In this document: in pieces, positions 33,762-43,074 of the stretch | How positions within the stretch are numbered: position 1 is the stretch's first letter | How the letters are laid out: every line of letters starts with the position of its first letter | Assembly (NCBI RefSeq): GCF_007644045.2 | Contig: NZ_VMDW02000076.1 | Span: 62,001 to 126,000 of the forward strand | DNA from: Vogesella urethralis | GTDB lineage: Bacteria; Pseudomonadota; Gammaproteobacteria; Burkholderiales; Chromobacteriaceae | Direction of reading: 5' to 3' | Length of the DNA: 64,000 bases | Position numbers and translations under genes: made by a program | The notes under the pieces: model-generated | Seen by the model: only the letters and a program-made list of their open reading frames with translations | The model's database searches: none | Told to the model about the DNA's origin: nothing

Positions 33762-33902
33762 GCGTTCGCCGGTACGCCCGCGCGTGCCGGCAACCCGGGC
33801 CCAGCCCGGCGTTTCACCCAGCCACCGGCTGGCATAAAGCACGTGAACAATCACGGCAATGACTCATTGACTCGCAACAAGGTGTCCGCAACACGCCAGC
33901 TT

Positions 33903-33928
33903 GCGCCCCGGCCGACACGCCGGGGCGC
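33903..33928 (+). promoter_or_regulatory. GC-rich hairpin in the cyanophycinase leader
   Basis: GCGCCCCGGC (33903-33912), loop of 6, GCCGGGGCGC (33919-33928), a perfect 10-bp stem between the regulator gene and the TTG start at 33960. It lacks a U-run. It may end the upstream transcript or limit read-through. Confidence 0.45.
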
Positions 33929-33959
33929 CGGGCCGGTGCGCGCGGACGAGGAGAACGCA

Positions 33960-35717
33960 TTGAAAGCAAACAGACTCACCGTGGCGCTGCTGCTGGCGCT
34001 GGCGGGTGCCGGCCTCTGCAACCAGGCACAGGCAGAAGGCCACCTGCTGGCCGTGGGCGGCATGCTGCGCGCCAGCAACGTGCCGGTGTACGCCAAGTTC
34101 GTGGAACTGGCCGGCGGCGCCCAGCAGGCTCGCATCGCCATCATGCCCACCGCCAGCGGCAGCCTGGGTTCCAGCCGCCGCTTCCGCGCCGAACTGGTAG
34201 CGATGGGGGTGCCGGAGGCGCGCATCAGCATCATCGACATCGACCGCAAGAACTACCAGAAAAACATGAACGACCCGGCAGTGCTGCAGCCGCTGGCCGA
34301 CGCTACCGCGGTGTGGTTTGTCGGCGGCGACCAGTCGCGCATCGCGCGTGCACTGTTCAATACCGACGGCAGCCCGTCGCAAGCCTGGCACGCCATCCAC
34401 GCCGTGAAGCAACGCGGCGGCGTGATCGGCGGCACCAGCGCCGGCGCCAGCATCCAGGGCAAGCAAATGCCCACCGCCTACGGCGTGGTGATGGATACGC
34501 TGGACTTTGGCCTGGGCCAGCGCGCCGACATGCGCGGCGTCAGCATCCTGCCCGGCGCCGGCTTTTTCGACGGCATCATCGACCAGCACCTGGACAAGCT
34601 GGAAGAAACCAGCAGCGGCCGGGTTGGCCGCATGGCCGCCTACCTCAGCGCGCGCGGCCTGGCCCGCGGCTACGGGCTGGACACCAATACCGCAATGTGG
34701 GTGAAGCCGGACGGTACGCTGGAAGTGCTGGGCGAAGGCTACCTGACGGTGATGGACGCCAGCGCGGCCAGCTATCAGAAAACGCTGTACGGCAGCCGCA
34801 TCGGCAATGTGCGCCTCAGCATGCTGGGCAGCGGCGACCGCTACGACCCGGCTAACGGCACGCTGCAGCCGCGCGACGGCAAGGCCGCCATCGCTGCCGG
34901 CGACGCCTACCTCAACGGCAACAGCCTGATTGCCGACCTGTCGGCGGTCAACGCCGTCGGCCGCGCCGTGCTGTACGGCCTGGCCGACAACACCGCCCAG
35001 CGCCAGCAAGGGCTGATGGTGCGCTACAACCCGGCCAACGGTTACCACTACGGCTACCGCTTCAGTTTCAGCAAGGGCGAGCGCTTTGCCGCCTGGAGCA
35101 GCTTTGTCGATTCGCAGACCAACTACACCGTACGCGACATCCGGCTGGATATCGAACCGGTAGATGCCCGCCTGGGCGACCCGGCACGCACCACCCCCAC
35201 CGACATCGCCCGCAGCCGCCAGCCGCAAGCGGTGAAGGCCGTGGTGTTCCGCGGCCTGATGACGACTGACGAGCAAGGCCGTTTCTGGCCGCAGCGGCCG
35301 GTAACGCGCGCCGAACTGGCCAATACGCTGCAGATGTTGCTGGGCGGCGAGCTGAACGCGAAGGAAGCGCCGGCGTTGAACGATCTCGCCGCCGACCACC
35401 CGCTGCGCGAGCAGATCGCCATCGTGGTGAGCCAGGGCTGGATGGGCGGCAGCGACCGCTTCTGGCCGGACGCGGCCATCACCCGTCAGGAGCTGGCGAT
35501 AGCCACCCGCGCCATGTACGAAGGCTTCCAGCGCCAGAAACTGAGTGAACGCGCCACGCTGCAAGACGCCGGCGAACTGCAGGCCGGCTACGACGACGCC
35601 GCCGCGCAGGTGGTGGCAGCCGGGCTGCTGACGGCACCGGGCGGCCGCTTCAACGGCATGGGCAAGGTGACGCGGGACGAACTGGCGCAGCTGGTAGCGC
35701 GCATCGCCGGCCTGTAA
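33960..35717 (+). CDS. Secreted cyanophycinase (peptidase S51) fused to SLH repeats
   Basis: 585 residues from a TTG start chosen for GAGGAG 6 nt upstream and the signal peptide that follows directly (cleavage near AQA-EGH). The S51 domain (about 25-310) has the nucleophile Ser in GGTSAGASIQG, VWFVGGDQSRI and FFDGIIDQH. S51 enzymes cut cyanophycin to beta-Asp-Arg or are alpha-aspartyl dipeptidases. From about residue 400 come three SLH-like repeats (RFWPQRPVTRAELANTLQML; RFWPDAAITRQELAIATRAM; RFNGMGKVTRDELAQL) that would anchor it at the cell surface. Extracellular cyanophycin use would feed arginine and aspartate. Confidence 0.88.
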   Translation: MKANRLTVALLLALAGAGLCNQAQAEGHLLAVGGMLRASNVPVYAKFVELAGGAQQARIAIMPTASGSLGSSRRFRAELVAMGVPEARISIIDIDRKNYQKNMNDPAVLQPLADATAVWFVGGDQSRIARALFNTDGSPSQAWHAIHAVKQRGGVIGGTSAGASIQGKQMPTAYGVVMDTLDFGLGQRADMRGVSILPGAGFFDGIIDQHLDKLEETSSGRVGRMAAYLSARGLARGYGLDTNTAMWVKPDGTLEVLGEGYLTVMDASAASYQKTLYGSRIGNVRLSMLGSGDRYDPANGTLQPRDGKAAIAAGDAYLNGNSLIADLSAVNAVGRAVLYGLADNTAQRQQGLMVRYNPANGYHYGYRFSFSKGERFAAWSSFVDSQTNYTVRDIRLDIEPVDARLGDPARTTPTDIARSRQPQAVKAVVFRGLMTTDEQGRFWPQRPVTRAELANTLQMLLGGELNAKEAPALNDLAADHPLREQIAIVVSQGWMGGSDRFWPDAAITRQELAIATRAMYEGFQRQKLSERATLQDAGELQAGYDDAAAQVVAAGLLTAPGGRFNGMGKVTRDELAQLVARIAGL

Positions 35718-35753
35718 GCCACGCCGCCTGCCGCCGTGGCCCCGGCAGGCAAA

Positions 35754-35784
35754 CACCCCCCGTCTGCCAGCAGAACGGGGGGTG
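35754..35784. terminator. Bidirectional hairpin between cyanophycinase and dctP
   Basis: CACCCCCCGT (35754-35763) pairs perfectly with ACGGGGGGTG (35775-35784), 11-nt loop. It sits in the convergent gap and can serve both transcripts; no long U-run. Confidence 0.65.
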
Positions 35785-35807
35785 CTATGGCCAAGCTGCT
35801 GGCGGGT

Positions 35808-36821
35808 TTAGCGTGCCTGCGCCAGCGCGCCCTGCAGCGCCTTCAGCACCTCGCCGCCACCGTTGGCCGCAAAGCGGTCGAACGCCGGTTTGGCCTTGTC
35901 GCGCATGCGCTTGAGCTCGGCGTCGCTCACCTTGTTGATCTGCATGCCCTGCTGCGTCAGGAAGCTGACGCTGCGCATCGCCTCGGCGCGGGTATCCTTG
36001 CGCTCGAAGGCGCGCGACACCACGGCGGCATCCTGCAGGATCTTCTGCTCGTCACGCGACAGACCGTCCCACCATTTCTTGCTGACCGTCACCACCCACG
36101 GGCTGTAGACGTGCTTGGTAATGGACAGGTATTTCTGCACCTCGTAGAACTTGCTGGACTGGATGGTGTTCACCGGGTTTTCCTGGCCGTCCACCGCCCG
36201 CGTTTCCAGCGCGGTAAACAGCTCGGCAAAAGCCAGCGGCACCGCGTTGGCGCCAAAACTGTTGAACATGTCGATGTATACCGGGTTCTGCATCACGCGC
36301 AGCTTGATGCCCTGAAAATCCTCGAAGCGGGTAATCGGGCGCTTGGTGTTGGTCACGTTGCGAAAGCCGTTTTCCCAGTACGCCAGCCCCACCATGCCCT
36401 TGGCCGGCAGCCGCGCCAGCAACGACTGGCCGAATGCACCGTCCAGCACCTTGTCGGCCTCCTGCTCGTTGCTGAACAGGAACGGCAGGTCGTAGACGCC
36501 GAAATCCTTCTCCACGCCCACCAGTGTGGCGGTAGAGCCCACCATCATCTCCTGCGCGCCACCGATCAGCGCGTTCTGCATCTGCACGTCGTTGCCCAGC
36601 GTGGCCGAGGCAAAGCCTTTCACCTTCAGCTTGCCGCCGGAGCGCTTGGCCACTTCGTCGGCGAATACCTTCACCGCGCGGCCCTGGTTGCTGTCTTCGG
36701 CCAGGCCATAGCCAAAGCGGATCAGGCGCGGCTTGATATCGGCCGCCTGCACCAGCGGTGCGGCCAGGAAACCGGCGGCCAACAGGCCGGCCAGTACGGG
36801 TTTGAACAGCAGGGTTGTCAT
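35808..36821 (-). CDS. dctP: TRAP transporter substrate-binding protein (gluconate module)
   Basis: 337 residues with a signal peptide (1-26, VQA-ADI) and a DctP fold: RFGYGLAEDSNQGRAV, the ligand-carboxylate Arg in GIKLRVMQNPVY, and ALETRAVDGQENPVNTI. It is the periplasmic receptor of the Na+-driven TRAP uptake system. The ATG at 36821 has AGGAG upstream. Last gene of gntK-dctQ-dctM-dctP; the gluconokinase and GntR-type operators make gluconate the likely ligand, an inference from context. Confidence 0.93.
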   Translation of the reverse strand: MTTLLFKPVLAGLLAAGFLAAPLVQAADIKPRLIRFGYGLAEDSNQGRAVKVFADEVAKRSGGKLKVKGFASATLGNDVQMQNALIGGAQEMMVGSTATLVGVEKDFGVYDLPFLFSNEQEADKVLDGAFGQSLLARLPAKGMVGLAYWENGFRNVTNTKRPITRFEDFQGIKLRVMQNPVYIDMFNSFGANAVPLAFAELFTALETRAVDGQENPVNTIQSSKFYEVQKYLSITKHVYSPWVVTVSKKWWDGLSRDEQKILQDAAVVSRAFERKDTRAEAMRSVSFLTQQGMQINKVSDAELKRMRDKAKPAFDRFAANGGGEVLKALQGALAQAR

Positions 36822-36870
36822 GGGTCTCTCCTTGATTTGTATTGTCACGACAGCAACGTTGGCCAACAGG

Positions 36871-38148
36871 CTAACGGAAGAACTTGGCCGGCACGGTCAC
36901 CAGCTCGGGCACCGCCACCAGCAAAGCCAGCAGCGCCAAGTAAACGCCCAGGAAGGGCAGCACGCCACGGGTGGCGGTTTCCAGCGAAATGCGGGCAATG
37001 CCGCACACCACGTTCAGCACCGTGCACACCGGCGGGGTAATCAGGCCGATGGAGCCCACCAGGATGAACATCACGCCGAAGTAGGTGGGGTCGATGCCGG
37101 CTTGCAGCACCAGCGGCATCATCACCGGGCCCAGCACCAGGATGGTGGGGGTCAGGTCCATCACGATGCCCACGAGCAACAGCAGCAGCATCATGGCGGC
37201 CATCAGCAGGCGCGGTTGCTCCATCAACGGCCCCAGCATCTGGCCGATCTGCGCCGGCAGGTCGGCCAGCGTGATCATGTACGACGACACCATGGCCGCC
37301 GCACACAAGAACATCACGGTGGCGGTGGTACGGGCGGCGTGCACGAACACCGGCTGCAGCGCCGGCAGCTTCAGCTCGCGGTAAACCAGCAAGCTCACCA
37401 GCAGCGAATACACCGCCGCCACCACCGCGGCCTCGGTCGGCGTGAACACGCCGAATTTCAGGCCGCCAATAATGATCACCGGCAACATCAGCGCCCAGAT
37501 GCCGTCCAGCAAGGCGTGGCGGCGCTGCGCCCAGCTCTGGCGCGGCTGCGGTTTTACCTGCATGCCGCGCGACACCCACAGCCAGGTAATGATCAGCCCC
37601 ACGCCCATCAGCAGGCCGGGCACGATGCCGGCCAGGAACAGCGCGGTAATCGAGGTATTGGTGGTGACGCCGAAAATGATGAACGGCATGCTGGGCGGAA
37701 TGATCGGCGCGATGATGCCTCCGGAGGCGATCAGGCCGGAGGCGCGGCCAACCGGGTAGCCGTTGTCGCGCATCATCGGAATCAGCAAGGTGGCCAGCGC
37801 GGCGGTATCGGCGATGGCGGAGCCGGACAGGCTGGCCAGCAGTACCGAGGCGGCAATGGCCACAAAGCCCAGCCCGCCCTGGATATGGCCGACAAAGGCC
37901 ACCGCCAGGTTGATGATGCGGCGCGAAATGCCGCCGGCGTTCATCAGCTCGCCGGCCAATATAAAGAACGGCACCGCCATCAGCGGAAAGCTGTCGGCCC
38001 CGGACAGCAGGTTCTGCGCGATCAGCTGGGCGTCGAAAAAGTCCAGGTGAAACATCAGCGCTACCCCGGTCAGGATCAGCGCGAAAGCCACCGGCATGCC
38101 CAGGGCCATGCCGGCAAACAGTACAGACAGAAAGATTGCGATGGTCAT
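36871..38148 (-). CDS. dctM: TRAP transporter large membrane subunit
   Basis: 425 residues, about 12 membrane helices, the Na+-coupled transport subunit of the DctM/IT superfamily. Seen: the start MTIAIFLSVLFAGMALGMPVAFAL, SGSAIADTAALATLLIPMM and the C-terminal element GLITPPVCTVLNVVCGIARISL. It follows dctQ after 10 bp and precedes dctP by 49 bp, so the module is complete. Confidence 0.96.
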   Translation of the reverse strand: MTIAIFLSVLFAGMALGMPVAFALILTGVALMFHLDFFDAQLIAQNLLSGADSFPLMAVPFFILAGELMNAGGISRRIINLAVAFVGHIQGGLGFVAIAASVLLASLSGSAIADTAALATLLIPMMRDNGYPVGRASGLIASGGIIAPIIPPSMPFIIFGVTTNTSITALFLAGIVPGLLMGVGLIITWLWVSRGMQVKPQPRQSWAQRRHALLDGIWALMLPVIIIGGLKFGVFTPTEAAVVAAVYSLLVSLLVYRELKLPALQPVFVHAARTTATVMFLCAAAMVSSYMITLADLPAQIGQMLGPLMEQPRLLMAAMMLLLLLVGIVMDLTPTILVLGPVMMPLVLQAGIDPTYFGVMFILVGSIGLITPPVCTVLNVVCGIARISLETATRGVLPFLGVYLALLALLVAVPELVTVPAKFFR

Positions 38149-38158
38149 CGGGTGTCCT

Positions 38159-38674
38159 TTACAGATCCTGGCCGCCGGCGGCGTCGGGGTTGCCCGGAAT
38201 ATGGGCCTGCGGGTGGCCCAGCAGGATACGCAGCAGGTTCAGGCCCAAGAGCAGCAGCATGGCTACCGCGCACAGCAGGCCGGCGCCGGAAAACAGCGCC
38301 ATCGGGAAGCCCAGCACCGTGGAATAGGTTTGCAGGCCGATTAAGGTCTGCTGCCAGCTGCCTTGCAGGAACAGCACCAGCACGTACAGCATCAGGCCGT
38401 GGCTGAGCAGCGCGCACAGGCGGCGCCAGCGCGGGGCCAGCCTGGCCTGTACCATTTCCACGCCCAGGTGCGCGTGCTGGCGCGTGGCCAGGATGGCGCC
38501 CAGAAAGACCAGCCACACGAACATCAGCCGCGACACTTCTTCGGCCGAGGCAATGCCCGAGTCGAACACGTAGCGCAGCACCACATTGCCGAACACCAAC
38601 AGCACCATGACTGCCAGCGCCAGTGCCAGCAGCCATTCGATCACCCGCTCGCAGCGGGACAGCAGCTTATGCAT
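38159..38674 (-). CDS. dctQ: TRAP transporter small membrane subunit
   Basis: 171 residues, four membrane helices (for example VIEWLLALALAVMVLLVFGN and LMFVWLVFLGAILATRQHAHL), the DctQ partner that binds DctM. The start overlaps the last 8 nt of gntK, which links the transporter to gluconate phosphorylation by translational coupling. Confidence 0.93.
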   Translation of the reverse strand: MHKLLSRCERVIEWLLALALAVMVLLVFGNVVLRYVFDSGIASAEEVSRLMFVWLVFLGAILATRQHAHLGVEMVQARLAPRWRRLCALLSHGLMLYVLVLFLQGSWQQTLIGLQTYSTVLGFPMALFSGAGLLCAVAMLLLLGLNLLRILLGHPQAHIPGNPDAAGGQDL

Positions 38675-39194
38675 GGGAACTCCTTGTATGTGCCGTCAGG
38701 CGCGCTACCACGCCGGCTACCAGCTCGGCCACCGGCAGACGAATGTCGGCCTCGATGGCGCCCTCTTCCGCCAGCGGCGGCTCCAGGTCGGCCAGCTGGC
38801 TGTCGATCAGTGCCAGCGGCATGAAATGGCCCTGACGGGCACGCATGCGGGCCTCAATCAGCGCGCGCTCGCCCTTCAGGTACACAAAGGCCAGGCCGGG
38901 GCAGCCGTCGCGCAGCAGGTCGCGGTAGCGGCGCTTCAGCGCCGAACAGGACAACACCACGCCCTCCCCGGCGGCCACCGCCTGCTGCAGCTGGCCGCGC
39001 AGCGCCTGCAGCCACTGGCCGCGATCGTCATCGGTCAGCGGGATGCCGGCTTCCATCCGCGCCACATTGGCCGGCGGGTGAAAATCGTCTCCCTCCACAA
39101 AGCGCGCGCCCAGCGCGGTGGCCAGCACGCGGCCAACCTCGCTCTTGCCGCTGCCGCATACGCCCATCACTACCAGCATGGTTTGCATTGTCAT
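38667..39194 (-). CDS. gntK: Gluconokinase
   Basis: 175 residues. ATP-dependent phosphorylation of D-gluconate to 6-phosphogluconate, feeding the Entner-Doudoroff or pentose-phosphate routes. P-loop MGVCGSGKSEVG, substrate element GDDFHPPANVARMEAGIPLTD, CSALKRRYRDLLR and the lid region GHFMP. The start is uncertain: ATGs at 39194, 39188 and 39179 all lack a ribosome site, and the first lies inside a GntR operator, so repression would cover the start. First gene of the TRAP operon. Confidence 0.95.
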   Translation of the reverse strand: MTMQTMLVVMGVCGSGKSEVGRVLATALGARFVEGDDFHPPANVARMEAGIPLTDDDRGQWLQALRGQLQQAVAAGEGVVLSCSALKRRYRDLLRDGCPGLAFVYLKGERALIEARMRARQGHFMPLALIDSQLADLEPPLAEEGAIEADIRLPVAELVAGVVARLTAHTRSSHA

Positions 39195-39208
39195 GTTAGC
39201 GTTAACAT
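39193..39208 (-). promoter_or_regulatory. GntR-type operator 1
   Basis: ATGTTAGCGTTAACAT, a near-perfect 16-bp palindrome of the gluconate-repressor type (consensus ATGTTA-N4-TAACAT). It overlaps the gntK start codon. Confidence 0.8.
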
Positions 39209-39281
39209 TTCGAGATCATAAAAATGCCACCGCAGTGGCCCTGCCGCACGTCAGCCGCTGGCTGGCGTTTGGCCGGATGCA

Positions 39282-39297
39282 AAGTTAGCGCTAACAT
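39282..39297. promoter_or_regulatory. GntR-type operator 2
   Basis: AAGTTAGCGCTAACAT with a perfect inner palindrome GTTAGCGCTAAC (39284-39295). It lies 89 bp from operator 1 and 76 bp before the regulator ATG, so it can serve both divergent promoters. The spacing of about 8.5 helical turns would allow looping. Confidence 0.8.
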
Positions 39298-39372
39298 AAC
39301 CCCCTGTAAAGCAGATTTGATCGTGCAGCGCAGCAAACTCTGCGCTCCCGACATCCACCACCTCCCGCTAGA

Positions 39373-40401
39373 ATGAGCGCCATGACAGACCGCAAACCCC
39401 GCGCCGGCCAGAGCCGCGTCACCCTGAACGATGTTGCCGCCCACGTTGGCGTCAGCGCCATTACCATCTCCCGCGCGCTCAACAAGCCGGCGCTGGTTAC
39501 CGACAGCCTGCGCCAACGCATAGACGACGCCGTGCGCCAGCTGGGCTACGTGCCCAACCGTGCCGCCCGCTCGCTGGCGTCGGCGCGCTCGCACAGCGTG
39601 GTGGTACTGGTACCGTCGCTGTCCAACGCGGTGTTTGTCGATACCCTGGCCGCCATCCACGACACCCTGTACCCGCGCGGCTACCAGACGCTGATCGGCG
39701 ACACCCGCTACGCGCCGCAAGACGAAGAAACGCTGCTGCGCACCTATCTGGAATACAACCCGGACGGCATCCTGCTGACCGGTTTCGACCAGAACGACGC
39801 CGCCAGCACCCTGTTGCGCAGTGCCGACATTCCCACCGTGCACATGATGGAGCTGGACGATAGCGGCCGTTACTGCGTGGGCTTTTCGCAGTTCGACAGC
39901 GGCTACGCGCTGACCCGCCAGCTACTGGACAAAGGCTACCGCCGCATCGGTTTTCTGGCTGCGCAGCTGGACCCTCGCACCATCAAGCGCGGCGAAGGCT
40001 ACCGCGCCGCACTGCGCGAAGCCGGCCTGTACCAGCCGCACCGCGAAATTGCCGAGGCGCAGCCCTCCTCTGTGGGCCAAGGGGCGCGGCTGCTGGACGA
40101 GCTGCTACGCCAGGCGCCGGACTGCGACGCCATCTTCTGCAACAACGACGACCTGGCGCTGGGGGTGATGTTCGAGTGCCAGCGCCGCCACATTGCCGTA
40201 CCGGAGCAACTGGCCATCGCCGGCTTCAACAACCTGGAGATGTCGGCGTGGACCAACCCGGCGCTGACCACCGTGGCCACCCCGCGCTACGCCATCGGCG
40301 CCGCAGCGGCCAACATGCTGCTGACGCTGATGGCCGGCGAACAACCGGCACAGCCACAGCAAGACCTGGGTTTCCAACTGCTGCTGCGCGGCAGCACCTG
40401 A
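39373..40401 (+). CDS. gntR: LacI-family gluconate repressor
   Basis: 342 residues. LacI HTH near the N-terminus (VTLNDVAAHVGVSAITISRALNKPALVTD) and hinge (YVPNRAARSLASARS), then the sugar-binding core (SLSNAVFVDTLAAIHDTLYP, PDGILLTGF, NNDDLALGVMFECQRRHIAVP, IAGFNNLEMSAWTNPALTTV). That pattern is the GntR branch. Divergent from gntK-dctQMP, with two ATGTTA-type palindromes in between, it should repress the operon until gluconate binds. An ATG at 39382 is an alternative start. Confidence 0.93.
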   Translation: MSAMTDRKPRAGQSRVTLNDVAAHVGVSAITISRALNKPALVTDSLRQRIDDAVRQLGYVPNRAARSLASARSHSVVVLVPSLSNAVFVDTLAAIHDTLYPRGYQTLIGDTRYAPQDEETLLRTYLEYNPDGILLTGFDQNDAASTLLRSADIPTVHMMELDDSGRYCVGFSQFDSGYALTRQLLDKGYRRIGFLAAQLDPRTIKRGEGYRAALREAGLYQPHREIAEAQPSSVGQGARLLDELLRQAPDCDAIFCNNDDLALGVMFECQRRHIAVPEQLAIAGFNNLEMSAWTNPALTTVATPRYAIGAAAANMLLTLMAGEQPAQPQQDLGFQLLLRGST

Positions 40402-40560
40402 ACGTGGCCGCCCCGTTGGCCGCAGCTTGCTACGGTCGGCGCTCACATCATTGCAAATAACTAACAAAACCAGAAAAACATTCAATTGGATCAATAACAG
40501 CAGCTTCGGCACAATCCTGTTCATTGCAGTTCACCCCCTCACTGAACCAAGGAGCCGAGC

Positions 40561-41124
40561 ATGTCCATCATCAATAGCCAGATCAAACCGTTCGCCAGCA
40601 AAGCCTTCCACAACGGCCAGTTCATCGACGTGACTGACCAGACCCTGCTGGGCAAATGGTCCGTCGTGTTCTTCTACCCGGCCGACTTCACCTTCGTGTG
40701 CCCGACCGAACTGGGCGACCTGGCCGACCTGTACCCGGAATTCCAAAAACTGGGCGTGGAAATCTACTCGGTGTCCACCGACACCCACTTCACCCACAAG
40801 GCCTGGCACGACACCTCCGACACCATCAAGAAGATCCAGTACCCGATGCTGGCTGACCCGACCCACCTGATCTCGCGCAACTTCGGCGTGCTGATCGAGG
40901 AAGCCGGCCTGGCCGACCGCGGCACCTTCGTGATCGACCCGGAAGGCAAGATCCAGATCGTTGAAATCAACGCCGGTGGCGTGGGCCGCGACGCTGCCGA
41001 GCTGCTGCGCAAAGTGAAAGCCGCCCAGTATGTGGCCGCCCACCCGGGCGAAGTGTGCCCGGCCAAGTGGAAAGAAGGCGACGCCACCCTGGCACCGTCG
41101 CTGGACCTGGTCGGCAAGATCTAA
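40561..41124 (+). CDS. ahpC: Alkyl hydroperoxide reductase AhpC (2-Cys peroxiredoxin)
   Basis: 187 residues, full length. Peroxidatic Cys47 in [16 protein letters not shown] and resolving Cys166 in [11 protein letters not shown]. It reduces H2O2 and organic peroxides and is recycled by AhpF, encoded 183 bp downstream. AAGGAG lies upstream. An AT-richer leader (40440-40530) holds the promoter; I could not define an OxyR box. Codon use is strongly biased, as expected for an abundant protein. Confidence 0.98.
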   Translation: MSIINSQIKPFASKAFHNGQFIDVTDQTLLGKWSVVFFYPADFTFVCPTELGDLADLYPEFQKLGVEIYSVSTDTHFTHKAWHDTSDTIKKIQYPMLADPTHLISRNFGVLIEEAGLADRGTFVIDPEGKIQIVEINAGGVGRDAAELLRKVKAAQYVAAHPGEVCPAKWKEGDATLAPSLDLVGKI

Positions 41125-41223
41125 TCGCCCACCACGCTGCCGCCCGCAGGCTGGCAGCTCAGCAGTTTGACGAGGTTGGCCGGCCTCTCCCGGCTAGCCT
41201 CGCCCCCACCCGACATTCATTGC

Positions 41224-41290
41224 CGGGTGCCCCGGAAAGCGGCCTTGCGGCCAACCTTTGCCTCGCCAAAGCCGCTTTCCCGGGTACCCG
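41224..41290 (+). promoter_or_regulatory. Large intercistronic hairpin between ahpC and ahpF
   Basis: 20-bp arms 41224-41243 and 41271-41290 match at 18 positions, with a 27-nt loop that carries one copy of the GCGGCCAACC word. It lies directly before the ahpF ribosome site (AAGGAG at about 41296). Such stems usually stabilise the ahpC message or cut read-through, which fits the large excess of AhpC over AhpF. Confidence 0.6.
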
Positions 41291-41307
41291 TTACCAAGGA
41301 GCACACC

Positions 41308-42882
41308 ATGCTGGACGCCAACATCAAGACCCAACTGCAAACCTACCTCGCCAACCTGCAACACCCGATCGAGCTGGTCGCCAGCCTGGGCGGCGGCGCC
41401 AAAGACGAGGAAGTACGCGGCCTGCTGGCCGACATCGCCAGCCTGTCCGATAAGGTGAGCGCCCGTTTCGACGGCAACAACGCCCGCCAGCCGTCGTTCA
41501 GCGTTGGTCGCACCGGCGACGCCGCGCCGCGCGTGCAGTTTGCCGGCGTGCCGATGGGCCACGAGTTCACCTCGCTGGTACTGGCGCTGCTGCAAGTGGG
41601 CGGCCACCCGTCCAAAGCCGGCCAGGAACTGATCCAGCAAGTGAAAGACCTGCAGGGTGAGTTCACCTTCGAAACCTACATCTCGCTGTCGTGCCAGAAC
41701 TGCCCGGACGTAGTACAGGCGCTGAACCTGATGGCGGTGCTGAACCCCGCCATCCGCCACACCATGATCGACGGCGCGCTATTCCAGGCCGAGGTCAACG
41801 ACCGCCAGATCATGTCGGTGCCCACCGTGTACCTGAACGGTGAGGTGTTCGGCCAGGGCCGCATGGGGCTGGAAGAAATCGTCGCCAAGCTCGACACCGG
41901 CGCCGCCGCCCGCGACGCCGAAAAACTGGCACAGAAAGACGCCTTCGACGTGCTGGTGGTCGGCGGTGGCCCGGCCGGCGCCGCTGCCGCCATCTACGCC
42001 GCCCGCAAAGGCATCCGCACCGGCGTGGTAGCCGAACGCTTCGGCGGTCAGGTGCTGGACACCCTGGGTATCGAAAACTTCATCTCGGTAAAAGAAACCG
42101 AAGGCCCGAAACTGGCGATGGCGCTGGAGCAGCACGTCAAGGAATACGACGTGGACGTGATGAACCTGCAACGCGCCAGCAAGCTGATCGCCGCCAGCGA
42201 AAGCAGCAGCGGCCTCACCGAAGTGCAGCTGCACAACGGTGCCACGCTGAAAGCCAAGTCGGTCATCATCGCCACCGGCGCCCGCTGGCGCGAAATGAAC
42301 GTGCCGGGCGAGCAGCAATACCGCAACAAAGGCGTGGCCTACTGCCCGCACTGCGACGGCCCGCTGTTCAAAGGCAAGCGCGTCGCCGTTATTGGCGGTG
42401 GCAACTCCGGCGTGGAAGCCGCCATCGACCTGGCCGGCATCGTGTCGCACGTTACCCTGCTGGAATTCGGCGACGCCATGCGCGCCGACGCCGTGCTGCA
42501 GAACAAGCTGCGCAGCCTGCCCAACGTCACCGTGATCCTGCAAGCCCAAACCACCGAAGTCACCGGTGACGGCAGCAAGGTGAACGGCCTGCGCTACACC
42601 GACCGCGTCAGCGGCGAAGCACGCCACATCGAGCTGGAAGGCATCTTCGTGCAGATCGGCCTGCTGCCCAATACCGACTGGCTCAAAGGCAGCATCGAGC
42701 TGAGCAGCCGCGGCGAGATCATTACCGGCCGCCACCAAGACACCAGTGTGGCCGGCGTATTCGCCGCCGGTGACGTCACCGACGTGCCGTACAAGCAGAT
42801 CATCATCGCGATGGGTGAAGGCGCCAAAGCCGCGCTGGGCGCGTTCGACCACCTGATCCGCAGCAGCGCACCGGCCGCCTGA
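41308..42882 (+). CDS. ahpF: Alkyl hydroperoxide reductase flavoprotein AhpF
   Basis: 524 residues. N-terminal tandem thioredoxin folds with the redox pair Cys129/Cys132 (SCQNCPD), then FAD ([19 protein letters not shown]), catalytic disulfide AYCPHCDGP and NADH site ([17 protein letters not shown]), ending with [21 protein letters not shown]. It passes electrons from NADH to AhpC. The ATG at 41308 has AAGGAG upstream. Same operon as ahpC, followed by an intrinsic terminator. Confidence 0.98.
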   Translation: MLDANIKTQLQTYLANLQHPIELVASLGGGAKDEEVRGLLADIASLSDKVSARFDGNNARQPSFSVGRTGDAAPRVQFAGVPMGHEFTSLVLALLQVGGHPSKAGQELIQQVKDLQGEFTFETYISLSCQNCPDVVQALNLMAVLNPAIRHTMIDGALFQAEVNDRQIMSVPTVYLNGEVFGQGRMGLEEIVAKLDTGAAARDAEKLAQKDAFDVLVVGGGPAGAAAAIYAARKGIRTGVVAERFGGQVLDTLGIENFISVKETEGPKLAMALEQHVKEYDVDVMNLQRASKLIAASESSSGLTEVQLHNGATLKAKSVIIATGARWREMNVPGEQQYRNKGVAYCPHCDGPLFKGKRVAVIGGGNSGVEAAIDLAGIVSHVTLLEFGDAMRADAVLQNKLRSLPNVTVILQAQTTEVTGDGSKVNGLRYTDRVSGEARHIELEGIFVQIGLLPNTDWLKGSIELSSRGEIITGRHQDTSVAGVFAAGDVTDVPYKQIIIAMGEGAKAALGAFDHLIRSSAPAA

Positions 42883-42909
42883 GCCCTCACTGTGTAAAGC
42901 CTCCTTGGG

Positions 42910-42943
42910 CGCCCCGTGGTGTGACCACCCGGGGCGTTTTTTT
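42910..42943 (+). terminator. Intrinsic terminator of ahpCF
   Basis: CGCCCC...GTGGT with ACCACC...GGGGCG stem (42910-42936) followed by seven T. Classical Rho-independent signal. Confidence 0.93.
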
Positions 42944-43074
42944 ATGGTCTTACGCCCGCGTATCCCGTGGCACAGCGGTCTTTGCCAATCCATCGATATG
43001 CAAAGCAGTTTTTCTTGTTTCGAGGCGAGCATGCGCATCCGTAGACTGGTGGTTCACCAATCCAGGAGTACACC

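Noticed and set aside
40440-40540. OxyR box before ahpC
   Set aside because: The leader is AT-rich and OxyR control is likely by analogy, but no ATAG-N7-CTAT tandem pattern can be aligned convincingly.
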